From Dermacentor variabilis (taxonomy: Eukaryota; Arthropoda; Arachnida; Ixodida; Ixodidae): 64,000 nt of DNA. Position 1 is the stretch's first letter. Each line of letters begins with the position of its first letter. The DNA is taken from assembly GCF_050947875.1 (NCBI RefSeq), contig NC_134568.1, forward strand, positions 267,908,702-267,972,701, written 5' to 3'. Positions 32,034-43,900 of this stretch are shown one piece after another. The notes under the pieces were generated by a model. The model did not search any database, was not told where the DNA came from, and saw only the letters and a program-made list of their open reading frames with translations. A program made the position numbers and the translations under genes.

Positions 32034-33544
32034 AAGCTCTGCAATATTGCAAGTTTCTTCAACCATCCTTCCGGTGCTTATATTGTCGAGTGGTCGCTTT
32101 GAAATGTGCTCTTAGAATAATGGGCCAGTCGAAAATTGTGCCACGTGCGCCATAGGACCTTCAAGAACGATCCGGCGCTACCCAACGTTCCTGCCCGTGC
32201 GATGGCAGCCCAAGAGCGCGCGCGCACACATTCGTGCCCCGCCAGCAGAAGTGGCGGTGTGCGCACAAGTTCCACGTCATCACCCGAGGTGGTCGCGGCA
32301 GGACTCTCGTGCTGCCGGCACGTGCTTCCTCGACGCGCATTCAGGCACGGCCGCCGCTCTTTGAGCGCCCCGAGCTCCACGGGGCATGCAGCCGTGCTTA
32401 AATTAGAGGCGAAGGTCTCCCTCGCCGGGACCGCACGCACTCCGCCTCGCGGTTCTCTCTTTCTTCTTTCTGGCGAGAAGCGCCGGCCTTCGCCTTTAGC
32501 CCAGACGGGCTCCGATTGCGCGAACGGGGCAGACGTTGGAAAATGAAACCAATCTGCGAAAGCCGTCCCTCGAAGTCGGCGTACTTGAGGCTCCCTCGCC
32601 GCGCGTGCTCCGAGCAGGCAGCATCGCCGCCGCGCAATATAGGATTACTAGGGCAGCAATCGCGCGCGCCCTCTGCCGGTCACGAAGAAATAAACAAGGA
32701 CCGGCCTCCGAACAAATACCGGAAGTGCGCAGATGCACAATGCCCGGCGCCAACGCTCGTGCACGACGGCAGCACGCCCGTCCTCGAACGATTCTCCAAA
32801 TAAACGCCAGCCTCCTCCAGAACAAAGGCGCTTTGTTGAAGTAGTGTGCGAGTTAATGAACTCGCGTAAAACATCCTGTCCAGGCCGTAGCAGTGACCTA
32901 ATGCGCACGCATGCTATACGCTGAGCGAATCGCGAGGCACGTGATCTCGTGAGCCGGAGAAGGCCTGTATCGGCCGATCGATACGTGCTCCGCGCACACC
33001 GCCACTTGGAACTACCATGCTTTCTCAGATGCGATAGCCAGGGGTTAAAACAATGCTGACTGATTTAACACGGGAGATATCAGAGACGCCGTAGCGGAAG
33101 GCTCGGGATTAAGTCTGAACTAGCACCCAATCATAAGTTAAAAGCAAGATCGCCTCTTCTGTTCCGCGGCCTTGTGCCTTGCAGCAGAGCCACTGCCACG
33201 GGTGAAACGTCGCTTTGACCACGAGCAAGTAGGAAGGCAGTTTTTGTCGCCCTGGTAAGACCATCGATCTTGCCCAAATATTTCGAAGTTTAAATATAGG
33301 TATAGTGACCGTGACTTGTCGATCTAAGGCGTCACTGTGGTCAACAGAGGCAGGCAACGTCGACCACTGGCCGCGGAACTGGGCTTCAAAGATTTGCGTG
33401 GCCTGATAAATTCCCGTAAGCGTGCCTGTTGGCTGACATTCATGTAGATCACTTTTTTAAAGCACAACAAAAAGACCGAAAGGAAGGAACGACAGGACAA
33501 GACACACAAGCACACAGCAGGGATAAAAGTTAAAACGATATACC
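28897..33544. other. Unassigned DNA, CpG-rich in parts
   Basis: CpG-rich blocks occur at about 29640-30200, 30560-31300 and 32130-32950. A TATATAAG box lies at 29712-29719 (plus). A (TA)n(TG)n tract is at 31988-32033 and a poly-A at 30535-30548. Open frames of 100-170 codons here appear on both strands at once, as expected for GC-rich DNA. None shows a known motif, so no gene is called. Confidence 0.35.
31988..32033. repeat. (TA)n(TG)n compound microsatellite
   Basis: About 10 TA units followed by about 12 TG units. Confidence 0.95.
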
Positions 33545-33960
33545 GATACTTAATACTTAATCGTACGAAACTTGGAAGTTGAAGCCAAACATGCACGTGT
33601 GATAACAATCGAGGAATGCAAATTTCTTATCATGTAGCATGACAGAAGGATGCCTGACGCAAGCATCTCCACTTCTAATATGGAAGGCCTCTGATAAACC
33701 TCGTGCGTGAGCTGGCTGGTTATTGCTTTTGAAAAGTATCTGTTTCATTAAAAACGGGATAGCACTCACGTCCTCCACGACAGGCGTCCAGATGCGACGG
33801 CCCTGATTATTTTATTGACGCCTGATGCTGCATTTTAGACGGACTTCGATACAACGGCCAGACTGGCCCACATAAGCATTGCCACAGCTGAACGGGTTCA
33901 GACATACAACGCCTGAAATACATTCCACAAACTACCTGCTATGTTTAATGGTACATTCAG
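33545..33960 (-). mobile_element. Penelope-like element fragment with GIY-YIG endonuclease remnant
   Basis: The minus-strand translation across about 33950-33820 gives PFSCGNAYVGQSGRC, the GIY-YIG-type block (family form: Cxx.YIGQTGRC) of Penelope-like elements. It is followed after a stop by VSAIPFLMKQIL, RGLSEAFHI and DACVRHPSVML, which fit the C-terminal segment (EAFxI...CI..PS..L) seen again in the element at 62-63.4 kb. There is a TAA after SIRRQ, so the copy is dead. The RT is missing. Sequence to about 33440 may be its tail. Confidence 0.65.
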
Positions 33961-34024
33961 AGAACTTTAACACGGGAGCAAGTACGTGCAAGCTTATTTT
34001 TAGCTCAAAACAGAACGTAAACTA

Positions 34025-34410
34025 TACGGGGTGATCATTTCTAAGTTATACGGAATTTTAAAAATTGCCTGTTGCAGATAACATAATTGTAGACCTTGAG
34101 CTGCATTATTCAGAGAGGCGGACATTACTTGCAATAGAAATCAAGCTGCATATTCACCTAATTAACAAAAAGCCAATAATTAACTTAATTATTTACTTTA
34201 CAGTACATATTGCTACTTACGAATTGTGGCCGGTGAGTTTGCAACACGTCTCTGCTTGGAATGAATTTCCAGAATGACATTAGCTTGGAGATATGTGCCA
34301 TCAAACTCACTGTAAAAATCCAGCGTTGTTCCGCTTACATTTTAAACAAAACATTCTTTTATACAGTGAAGCACAAAAGTAACCGGAACGCCCATGTATT
34401 GACTCTTTTT
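34025..34410. repeat. Palindromic repeat family A, left arm plus loop
   Basis: Starts near a terminal-looking cggggtgatcatttc and continues gaccttgagctgcattattc, gcggacattacttgc, cttacgaattgtggccggtg, gagatatgtgccatcaaact and gaagcacaaaagtaac. These blocks follow the order of the left half of 10600-11230. Confidence 0.65.
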
Positions 34411-35462
34411 GCATAGCGGTTTGCTCTTAGAGAAACGAGATGGCGTTTTCGGCGGTGCGCCGCACGTCGCCTCAGCGACAGCCCACGTATACGAAACCAT
34501 TACCGCTTCCGCCTTGCTTCTGTGCGATCCGCTGTCGGAAATGCAACTAAGTTTTCGCTAAGGCACTGTGCTCAAATCGTGCTGGATTGAATCATGTGGA
34601 TTGAAGATGCGTGCAGTAGCTGGCTTCAAAAATATTGACTGGCATATTAAGTAATAGAATGAATCCGTGTGGCCAAGTTCGCGGACCGCTGCGGCAAGTG
34701 TCCGTACGTGTTGCCGGCACTTCGAGGTGTACGGCTTTACAGAAATTTGCTCATCCGCCAGCGTTGTATCGCTAACCTTCAAAGAAAGTGCTTCAGCCCC
34801 GGAACGTCGGCAAGAGTACCGCTCGTTAAACAACGACAAAGGAAGTATCGCCGCTTCCTGTCGTAATAAGTTTCGCGCACAGTATCTACACACGTCTACC
34901 CCAACTGGCACGGCCACTTTATCGCCAACGCGCCAATGAGTGAATGGGCGCACACTTGAATATATGCGCACCATATACGCACAATAAATGACGGACTTAC
35001 ACCGATAGCGCACGAATCGTCGAAGCTGAATGCTTCGTGACGTTCCACAAGAGTAAGCGAGTAACTAGCGATAATACATCTTTGCTACAAGGTATTACAA
35101 GGTACAAAACAGCGACGTTTCAAGCCTTGCGCGCAGCAAGGACAAATCTATCGGAAGTGAGCAAACCCGCAAGCGATTAGGCAGAAAATAATCAGATAGT
35201 GACCGCACCAAGGAAGTCATAAATGTGACATGCTGCTGCTTAAAAATATTTGCCAAATAAAGAACAAAGAGCAAAACACACTAATCATGATTCAATTCAT
35301 GAGCGGAAAGTTTGGATAGCTTAGAATGCATATTTGGCCCCACTTTTAGAACAAGCACGATATACGCGTAGTGCACCGCCTAGAGAGGCGCCACTGATAG
35401 CCACCTAGCGGGCGGTTCCAAAAGTACGCTCGGGAGCAGTAGCAGATGACAACCCTTTGCAG
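34411..35462. other. Unassigned DNA between half copies of family A
   Basis: No gene could be supported. A 151-codon minus frame (34558-35013) exists but has no known motif. Confidence 0.3.
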
Positions 35463-35467
35463 CAAGG

Positions 35468-35668
35468 ATGGCTGAAGTTCGCGGCTGCGATTTCTCCTTT
35501 GTTCGGGTGCCAGACTGGTTCTTCTGCGGTGACAGCTGCAGGAAAGACGCTGGCCTCTATGGGAGCGGACATGCACACGATGTTACTGACGTTTGGGGCA
35601 ACACGGTCCACATATGTGCCAGGTGCGTCCCGCAGACAAGCGCAATGAACCACAGTTACATGAAATAG
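35468..35668 (+). CDS. Candidate small Cys-rich protein or first coding exon, unidentified
   Basis: The ATG at 35468 sits in good context (caaggATGG) directly after a ctttgcag acceptor-like sequence. The frame runs 66 codons to a TAG. It reads MAEVRGCDFSFVRVPDWFFC, then GDSCRKDAGLYGSGHAHDVT and TVHICARC. That gives two Cys pairs (CGDSC and CARC) with His residues between, suggestive of a small zinc site or disulfide fold. A CAG|GTGCGT donor at 35622 would instead make it the first exon of a spliced gene (phase 2). Codon choice looks coding, with mixed third positions and no low-complexity bias. I do not recognise the family. It lies inside the 3.3 kb bracketed by half copies of repeat family A. 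Confidence 0.35.
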   Translation: MAEVRGCDFSFVRVPDWFFCGDSCRKDAGLYGSGHAHDVTDVWGNTVHICARCVPQTSAMNHSYMK

Positions 35669-36364
35669 AGCTTATGTTAACTAGCCGCTTCGTTTTGTCG
35701 AGTAATATGATGTCTCGATCGTTTTTTTTTAACTCTACGCTTGCCGTAATACTGCTTCTGTACCTTAATAATAGGCACACGTCGTTAGTGCAGACTTATA
35801 TCTCAAACAAAACCGCACGGTGCGATGTCTGCACATGTCGCAGTGATCTTTCTGGCGATGCATACATGTGACATCGCCAAATAAGTGCCATCGAAGTCGC
35901 CTCAAGAAGAGTAATTGCCAATTTATTGTTGGAAATGCGTACGCTAGTCAACGAAGTCACCAAACGCACGGTTTAATAAGAGCGCGAGTTAGCGCTGTAC
36001 CGCCGATGCAATTCTGCTGCATACGCCGACGAACTGCCGTTCCTGCTGCAGTTTTCGCAATTCGAAATTCCCTTAGGGACCTGCTTGGAAACGTACCAGA
36101 GCTAAATTCTGACCAACTTTTCAGAAGTTTTTTTTTTTCTCGAATGTTACGGGAGGTAGATGCCACATGATATATTTCAAGGCAAAGCAGCGCCAACCAA
36201 AGTTGATGGGCGCTGGCGGCAATTAAGGCCGAGTTCAGTCCTCAGCGGCGTAAGCATAATAAGAATTCAGTTGAGTACAAAATGCACATACATGAAGGCA
36301 CAACGTTGTGAAGCAAACAAATCACTCGACGCGGTGAGTCTGCTCAGACAGCATCGAGGTGTAA
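35669..36364. other. Unassigned DNA
   Basis: No gene or known repeat seen. Confidence 0.3.
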
Positions 36365-36540
36365 AAACTTTACAAATGTGATGCAAACTTTTCAGTGAAA
36401 GTGGAACAGAAATACCACATGCAGCAACTATTAGCAATTCTCACCCTGAACTAAAACTTTACAAATGTGATGCAAACTTTTTAGTGAAAGTGGAACAGAA
36501 ATACCATATGCAGACACTATTAGCAATTCTCACCCTGAAC
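36365..36540. repeat. 88-bp tandem duplication
   Basis: Two copies (36365-36452 and 36453-36540) beginning aaaactttacaaatgtgatg and ending ctcaccctgaact, with only a few differences. This is a recent local duplication. Confidence 0.95.
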
Positions 36541-37724
36541 TACCTATTCTCTCAAACATAGTTCCCAAGAAAACACAATATCTGAAATGTTCTTGGCCGA
36601 AAACAATAAAGCTGTTAAAGAAGCCTGTTACCTGTGTTACCTGTGCATGTTACCATTCCGATAAGACACAGCGTGATATAGGCCTTTACAACGAAGCAAG
36701 GTGAAGACCTCGCACTTAAAAAAAAAAAAAATCAGTTCTGCATGAAGCAACTAGCAACAGATAAGACATGCGTGAAGCCACGCATAAAATAGATGCAAAA
36801 AGATGCATGAAGTGCGTGACAGCTGGTGCAAGGAAGGATTTACCGGGCGGCACAAAACCAACATTTCAGTTCTTGCAAGTTGCAAGCTTCAGTAGCTTTA
36901 ACATACAACACGATGCACTCGTGCAGTCGTGCTACGGCTAGCTGGCGCAACACGGTAAAGAAGCGGCAAGCGGCATTCAGAACTTTAGCGAAATGTCTTT
37001 CAACCGCATGCTGTACTGCGGACGAACTGTACAAAACACGGGCAGGCCGTGATCAACTTGGTCACTAACGCGTGTAAACATGATCGAGTGCAAAAAACAC
37101 CGACACGACAAAAGAGAGCATGAGAACAAGAAATTTCCCGCCGAGCGACGGCGATCCATTGCTATAACCGTTGCCCCCGCTGATGAGGCTTTGCGGGGAA
37201 TGATTAGAACCGTATCGCCCGCACGTCTTTCCCGGTATTTGAGCGCCCCACCTTGCAACAATTCTTCTTCGAAATGCCTTGAGTCTTTGGCCACCACACA
37301 CATGCGAAGGGTGTTGCTTATTTTGCTCTGAAAGCGTGAATCAAACAGACAGGTACGACCAACGACGGCAGAAATCTATACAGCGCACGGCTGTCGGCTT
37401 TCCCGAGTGCACTTCGCAAGGCCGCCACCAGTGGCGCGTTCATCGGCGTGTACTACGCGTATACGCTGCTCGCGCCGTTTGGACATAGCCTAATCAGCTT
37501 CCAAAGCGGTTTTGCATGTTCTCTGAAGCTGTGGCCGAAGCTTCGTTTGGTCCACCCAGTCAACGTCTACGATATCTTCCGAAAGAGTAGTTTGCTAAGC
37601 CGCACCTGCGTCATACAAACGCATTGTAAACACGGAGGCAACGGAGACAGTTGAGGCAAGCAATGGACGCGTCACCACGAAATCAAACATGGCAGCATCC
37701 AAGGGTTCGCCGCGAAAAGGAAAT
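36541..37724. other. Unassigned DNA
   Basis: No gene supported. It includes short reiteration of gttacctgt near 36630-36650 and an A run at 36719-36731. Confidence 0.3.
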
Positions 37725-38010
37725 AATAAATGGGAAATAATATATCGAAACCGGTGTCCTCCCGGGAATTAATTTCAAGTGGCTATACGTCTTGCAAACT
37801 CAACCGCCACAATTCGTAAATTTAATTATGCGCCGCAAAGTATTTAATTAAGAAGTTAATTAGTGAATTTCTGTTAATTAGTTCAATATGTGTTTCGACT
37901 TCTCGTGCTAGTAATGCCGGCCTTTTAGAATGATCCATCTCAAAGACGAATTATACTAGCTGCCACAGGCAATTTCTTAAAATTCGGTAAGACTTTAAAA
38001 TGATCATATC
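37725..38010. repeat. Palindromic repeat family A, right arm
   Basis: Blocks atatcgaaaccggtgtcctc, ttgcaaactcaaccgccaca, ctcgtgctagtaatgccggc and ttctTAAAATTCGGTAAGAC correspond, in reverse complement, to the left arm at 34025-34410, and directly to the right half of 10600-11230. Confidence 0.65.
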
Positions 38011-38342
38011 TGGCACCGACGTGCTTCAATCCATGAGCTGTCAACACTTTGGGTACAGAATAACTCTACACTTGTTCTTATGATCATCTCTATGACCGCG
38101 CGCCTTTCGCTGTACGCCTTTCGATTATTTAATAGAGTTATCATGAACTCACGTAATGGCAGCCTGTACGACCTGACATTGGAAACTTTAAATCATTAGG
38201 CGTTCGCACTATTTTTGCAACTCGGAGCCCAAGCTGGCTTTTACGATTCCTCTTTTTACCAGTTTATATATAGTGTCCTAACCTGCAATCAAGGATAGGC
38301 TTAACAGATCAGCGCCGCGATATTGTGGCGATGCATTTTCCG
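38011..38342. other. Unassigned DNA
   Basis: No feature seen. Confidence 0.3.
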
Positions 38343-39055
38343 ATAATAGGGAGTTTTAGAATAGGGGCCCCAACAGTTTGGGGCCCCAAAGAGCTTTGCG
38401 GTTGTTAGCGTTGGGGCACGTAGGAGTGAAGAGTTTTAGAATAGGGTTTGAGGTTTGCGGATAGCGTCTTGCGCTGACAGCGCCACTACGGCGTCAAAGA
38501 AAAACTATTAGAAATAATTAAATAAAATATACCATTTTATAATAGGAATAATAATTTTTACTTGCGTGTATTCGCGTTTAAGTACAATTTAGAGGTTATT
38601 CTCTGTAAGCAGCAAACAATTAGTTGCGCTTAGTTTTGAGCAAACCAACTTTACTAGCCTTCACCAGCCAAGCTTAGCCGTGTTAGGCCTACGAGCCATA
38701 AAATCCACACTCGAATTCGGAATTAGCGGCGTCTAATGAATCAATCTTCATAACACACGCTAGTTGAGAGAAAGCGATAACTGCAGTCACTACTCCTAGC
38801 TTGCGAACTTCACGCATTACCGCGAATCGAACCCAGTTTGGTGCTAGGTTAGAGCCGTCGCTTCGATGGGTGCCGCCATGTTTGCCGACGCAAAGCTTTT
38901 GGGGCCGCTATTTGGGCTCTCGCTAAATCGGCGAAATAGCGTTCCCAACGCAAAACCCAAACGGAGTTTGCGTCTCGCGCATGCGCAGTGGCTTCGACGC
39001 TATTTCTTTGGGGCCCCAAAACGTTTGGGGCCCCTATTCTAAAACTCTCTATTAT
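38343..39055. mobile_element. MITE-like element with about 50-bp GC-rich terminal inverted repeats
   Basis: The left end ataatagggagttttagaat plus aggggccccaacagtttggg answers the right end, read in reverse complement as ataatagagagttttagaat plus aggggccccaaacgttttgg. Each terminal repeat itself contains two ggggcccc palindromes. An internal partial repeat (gagttttagaatagggtttg) lies at about 38431-38450. No open frame of note, so non-autonomous. No clear target duplication is visible outside the terminal repeats, so superfamily is open. Confidence 0.75.
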
Positions 39056-40353
39056 CAATAGGATCAGCCTGCTGTGAACGGTGGATGACAAGAGTGGCAA
39101 TGATTCGAGCCGAAGGTATCGCTACAAAATCGCAGCCCAGAGGTAATGCGGTTATAGAAGACTAATCTTAGATCTACAAACTGTAACTGCTTATCATGAG
39201 GCAGCTCAAAAGCTTATATGTGTATGGGAAGCGTCTTCAGTAAAGAAATTCTTCAGTTCCGAGTGAGCGCTCTTCTTGTTGCGCTGTAAAAGGACAGTTT
39301 TTTTTTATTTAATAGATTATTTTACAGATTGATTACCTTTGCCCTTCGTCATTGGCTCACACGCGGCCGTCAACAATGGGATCGTCCACTCAGCGCACAA
39401 CAGACGATAAAGAAGAAATATTGAAGTAAAAAATCGTTACAAAACGTTGCCCTAGATTCGTATCGCAGCATATCTCAGTAGTGACGCGAAAAGTCAAACG
39501 GGACTTCAGGTTTGCATCGTGGTATTGTAACAATAGCAGACATGATTCGGCAACAACCGCTGGACATGACGGGACATGATATGACATGACAGGAGGTTCC
39601 CTACAGCCAAGAGCTTTGGGACCTCTTCCTGTATATTTCCTTGCTATGTACATTTCCATAAGTGAATGAATAAATGCTTCTCCTTCTTGCTGTGTGATGT
39701 GAGGGTGAGTGAACGTACACGTACACCACTCCGACCTGTTAATAAGTGTTGACACGGAGAGCCTGTTGCATAATCAACCCCCCTCCCCCCGCCCCACCAA
39801 AGAAAAAAGAAACGAATTTTTTACTCTTTACACCGTTATGATGGTAGGGAATAAAGCAGAAGCTCGTTATACACACGGCAGATACCGAGTAGCAGAGGGA
39901 AAAGAAATGTCTCTTATCACGACAGCGGCTGACATGCAGTTGGGAATGACGTCACTGAAGTAACAGGGATGACCGTTTACGACAAGTGTGACGGCTGCTG
40001 AGTGAAATACTTTTTTTTTCTTTGTATCTTGGTGTGCAGAGGTTCACAGATGCCAAGGAACTCCGTCTTGACCCACTCCAACCTTCTGACGTTTATCAAA
40101 AAAGGACACGTGTCTGCAGATATTTCCCTTCTGAAATGTTAAGCCACAGGTCGCCAAAAGCTCTGTCGACACCACAGTAACTTCACTGCGGCTGTAAAGA
40201 CTAGCAAGGTACAGATAACTTCACCGTGAGTGTGTAGATATGACTACACCCAGATACACAAAAAGAAAGAAGGTGTAAACACCACAAAAAAAAGGGGGGG
40301 GGAAGGGGGTCTGTTAACGTGTTTAACGCACAGGCCCTTAAAATTAAATTCTC
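39056..40353. other. Unassigned DNA, possible retroelement tail
   Basis: No gene supported. On the minus strand 39520-39720 (catttattcattcacttatgg, then ccaaagctcttggctg) has the look of a dispersed 3' tail, but I cannot assign it. TGACGTCA occurs at 39947-39954, and a G-rich stretch at 40293-40309. Confidence 0.3.
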
Positions 40354-40575
40354 GGGTTTTACGCGTCAAAAACACTATCTGATTATGAGGCACGCCGTAG
40401 TGGAGGACTCCGGATTAATCTTGACAGCTTGGGGTTCTTTAAGGTGCACCCAATCCACGGCCGTTTTTTGCATTCCTCTCCCATCGGAATGCGGCGGCCG
40501 CAGACTGGAATCGCACCCGCCACATCGTGCTAAGTAGCAGGAACTTATAGCCACTGATCCACTGTGGCAGCTCAA
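40354..40575 (-). mobile_element. Diverged Ruka-type SINE, minus strand
   Basis: The reverse complement contains gatcagtggctat (head), gtgcgattccagtctgcggc (B box region and ggcggccgc), and ttaaagaaccccaa. The plus strand then reads ctgattatgaggcacgccgt and agtggaggactccgg, the reverse of the Ruka 3' body. Several deletions and substitutions make it an older subfamily. Confidence 0.75.
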
Positions 40576-40762
40576 TAATGAGTAATTGTTACCGGCTATT
40601 ACTGCAGTGCGCACAAATGGTCACTCACTTTGTAAACGAGCGCATCGCCAACTCCTGCTACCAAGTTTCGAAGTATAAGCGCAAAATGTTTGTTGCCTGC
40701 GCGTGTGCGTAATAGCGCCAAGAGAATACGGGTTTCCGGACTTCCGTGACCTTTCGAGGACT

Positions 40763-40995
40763 CGCCGGTGGTATTTCTCAGCGGCCATTGCGTTGTATTG
40801 CTGAACACCAGGTCGCTGGTTCGGACCCGGCGGTGGCGGCGGCCGCATTTCTATGGTGGCGGAATGCAGCAACACTCGTGTACCGTGCACTGGGTGCCGG
40901 TTAGAAAAGACGCCAGGCGGTCAAAAATTACTCCGGAGCACCCCACTACAGCGTGCCTCATAATCAGATAGCGTTTTTGGCAAGTATAACCCCAG
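40763..40995 (+). mobile_element. Diverged Ruka-type SINE, plus strand
   Basis: Head cgccggtggtatttctcagc, B box region ctggttcggacccgg, then ggcggccgcatttctatggt, aggcggtcaaaaattactcc and ctacagcgtgcctcataatc. Diverged by scattered substitutions from the 54.4 kb copy. Confidence 0.8.
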
Positions 40996-43900
40996 AAGGC
41001 AGCGAATTTTAACATCTTGAGGGAAGCTGGCTTCTCGAGCTAAGGTCACGCCAGTCATCCGCAATGACTGATCCACTCCGCGTAAGCAAGGCAACCGAGG
41101 AAAATGCGCTGCGGAAACGCGCACGAAATAGGAGAAAGGCTCCGGGAAGTCTGGCAGTTACGCTAGAGTTAAATCTCTCCGAGATAGCCGGCGAACAGAA
41201 TCTTCCCGTTTCAACACTTGGCCTTCCCCTTCCCCCTCCGTCTTAATATTTCGTTACTCTTTCTTCCACCAAAGTCTTATTTGTGTATTCCTTTCCGTTG
41301 GGCGTGAGACACTTCCAAGGGAGGCGACACACGGAGACACGAAACACGGGCATCGCGGGAGGAGAAGGGGTGCACAATTGAAAGGCGCGTGCAGCGCTCT
41401 CGGTTTGTTGTCTGTCTCCGCCTGCGGCAGACGAGAGGCGGTGTTTCGCAAGCGCTCGTTTCAGACACTTGGTTTCGCAACAAGAGTCGTCGGGGGCAGC
41501 TAAAGAGGAACTTGGTAATTGCGCACGAGTCTGCGCGAAGACGCCGCAGATGCCTGCCATGGCGCGTCTTGCGCACAACGCGATGCCGCCGCTAATTGGC
41601 GCACGGGCTTCGAGAGCGACCACGGCTCGGCTTTGCGGTGCCCACCACGACGCGCTTCTTGGCGGTGCGACACATCTGGGGCTCGACGTGGTGCTGACCC
41701 CGCCGTTCCTCTCTCCCCACCCTGCTCTTCCATCTCCGTTCTGTCGAGCGTTGGTTAGACGCGCACGTGGCGTAACTCAATATACCGAACCTCAACCAGC
41801 TCCTGATGAGCAAGAAGTGGTAAGATACAACCGTGCAACGCAATAAACTATTGACGCTGTACTCCATACGCAAGCATACGTACCTTTCCCTTATATATAT
41901 ATATATATATATATATCTGTGTGTGTGTGACAGGGAGAGACAAACGAACAGTTGCTGTCCGACTCTCCGACTAGTGCAAACACGATGGTTAACAGCGTCT
42001 TTTTCTGCAGAGCAATTTAAAAAAAGAAATAATAGAAATGTTGAGGGAAAAAAAAAAACTCTCCTAGATTGCTGCTCAGCGAAAGGCGGTCACGTGTTTG
42101 AAGCGCCGCGTGTTACAAGGTGCGTCACTCGTTCGAAGCGGCGCGTAACCGCCGTCATGCGTGTGCATCATCATCTGTCACCGCCGCTGCCGTTTCACTC
42201 ACGCGTGGCTTCCGGCGAGCGTCTGTGCTCGCGACGCCGCGAAAACAAAACCCACGCACGCGCATGACACGCTGTGGAAACCACGATTATGCATAGGTGG
42301 GGCGGTGCACACATATCTTGCAAGTGCACGCTGATTCGTGAAAGGGAGAAGCCCAATTTAAGAAATATACTCCAGCTTTAGGAAAAAAAAAAAAAAAAAT
42401 GTGCATACATGGTGACGCAAGTAGTAATGTCTCAAACACAAATTAACTACATCTGCTTACAATTATGCTTTATCACATTTCTTGCATCTCCATCGTCGTT
42501 AAAAACGAGCAGCACAACAGACTGATAAGTTGGAATTGTTCAGTGAGTTTCGTCGTTTTCGCAAATGCCACACATGAACTGTGAAGCTGTTCCAGGTACG
42601 GGAACACAATCGGCAGCTGTAAGTGCAGTATGCTACCTACAAAACCCCAAGCCATTTCGAAAGTTTTCCTAACGTAAATTATTGCTGTTAAAGAAACAAC
42701 GAAAGAAGAGAACACGCTACGTCGCGAGCGACCACTCAGACGTAAGCCTATCTTCCTGCGCTTTTTTGTCTAACGAACTTCGTGCATGATATTCGATTTT
42801 TAAAATCAGGTCTTAAGTACTAGAAGCATCTTAATATAGATACTTGCTATTCTGGCGTACACAGCTACAGACGCCGTGCCGAAAGAGGCTGGACAAACAA
42901 ACTGCTGTCAAAGTCACAACGTTGACGTGCCGCTGCATTTATTGCCACAAAATTTGAGTGTGCGCGCACTTGCGCGTGTGTTGCAAGATCGAGGCAGCAA
43001 CGTATGAAGAATGCAAGTGACCCTCCGGCGGAAGAATTAGAGCACCGAGCGCCTCACCGACTGAGCACGTGATTTTCACACACTATACGTGTGAAGCGAT
43101 TAAATCCATAGTCGAGTTTCAACCAAAAACACACGATATGCATACACATATGTACACCCGACCGCCGATTTTTGGAAACGTGGAACTCGCGAGGAATGTA
43201 GTGGTTGAACGGGAAGTGCAACCTTATTCAAGTACAAGCATAGGCGGACGCGAATAGCAAGAGATATTCTATGCGGCTTAGCTCGTATGCTTGCTTTGTT
43301 TGCTCATTTTCCGCTGTAGGACGTGATTTGTTTGCATCTGCCGAATAATTTACGTACCGTTTGATAATGGCAGCTAGTATGTTTACCTTTACGAATAAAG
43401 ATTCACGCGCTGCGGAGCAGCAACAAACATCTTGTGACACCTTTCAGCGTGCCGCGAAATGCGCATGCCAAACGCGCGAGGTCGTAAACGCAAGATAGCC
43501 ACCAGCCTGTTCGGATCAAAGCATGCACAAAGGTGGCACGCCAAGGCTAATATTTTCACCTACATTGTTTCGAGTGGAGATGAAACAAGTGACAGTACGA
43601 CGGGAAGACAATGAATAGCCGGACGACGCCAACGATCCACACTTCAGAACGGTAACATAGTGTCCAACCGCTATGTTTCGATTCATGGAACAAGACAGTG
43701 GCACTCAACGACGACGTTGCTAAAACTGGCAAAGCAAAAGCAACAACTAAAAGGTAGCGCTGGTGGCTTTTACATAAAGGCGTTCTTTGAAGACGCACGT
43801 CGTAATTCGTGGGACTCTGCTTCGCTCAACGTGTTGTTAATTCGAGTAAAACGAACAAAGAAAAAAACTTCCCGTTGCTCGGATCCTCACTTGAGAATGC

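Noticed and set aside
34558..35013. 151-codon minus-strand frame with CRYC pair
   Set aside because: Starts with ATG and looks moderately protein-like, but no known motif, no supporting splice signals, and a competing plus-strand frame overlaps it.
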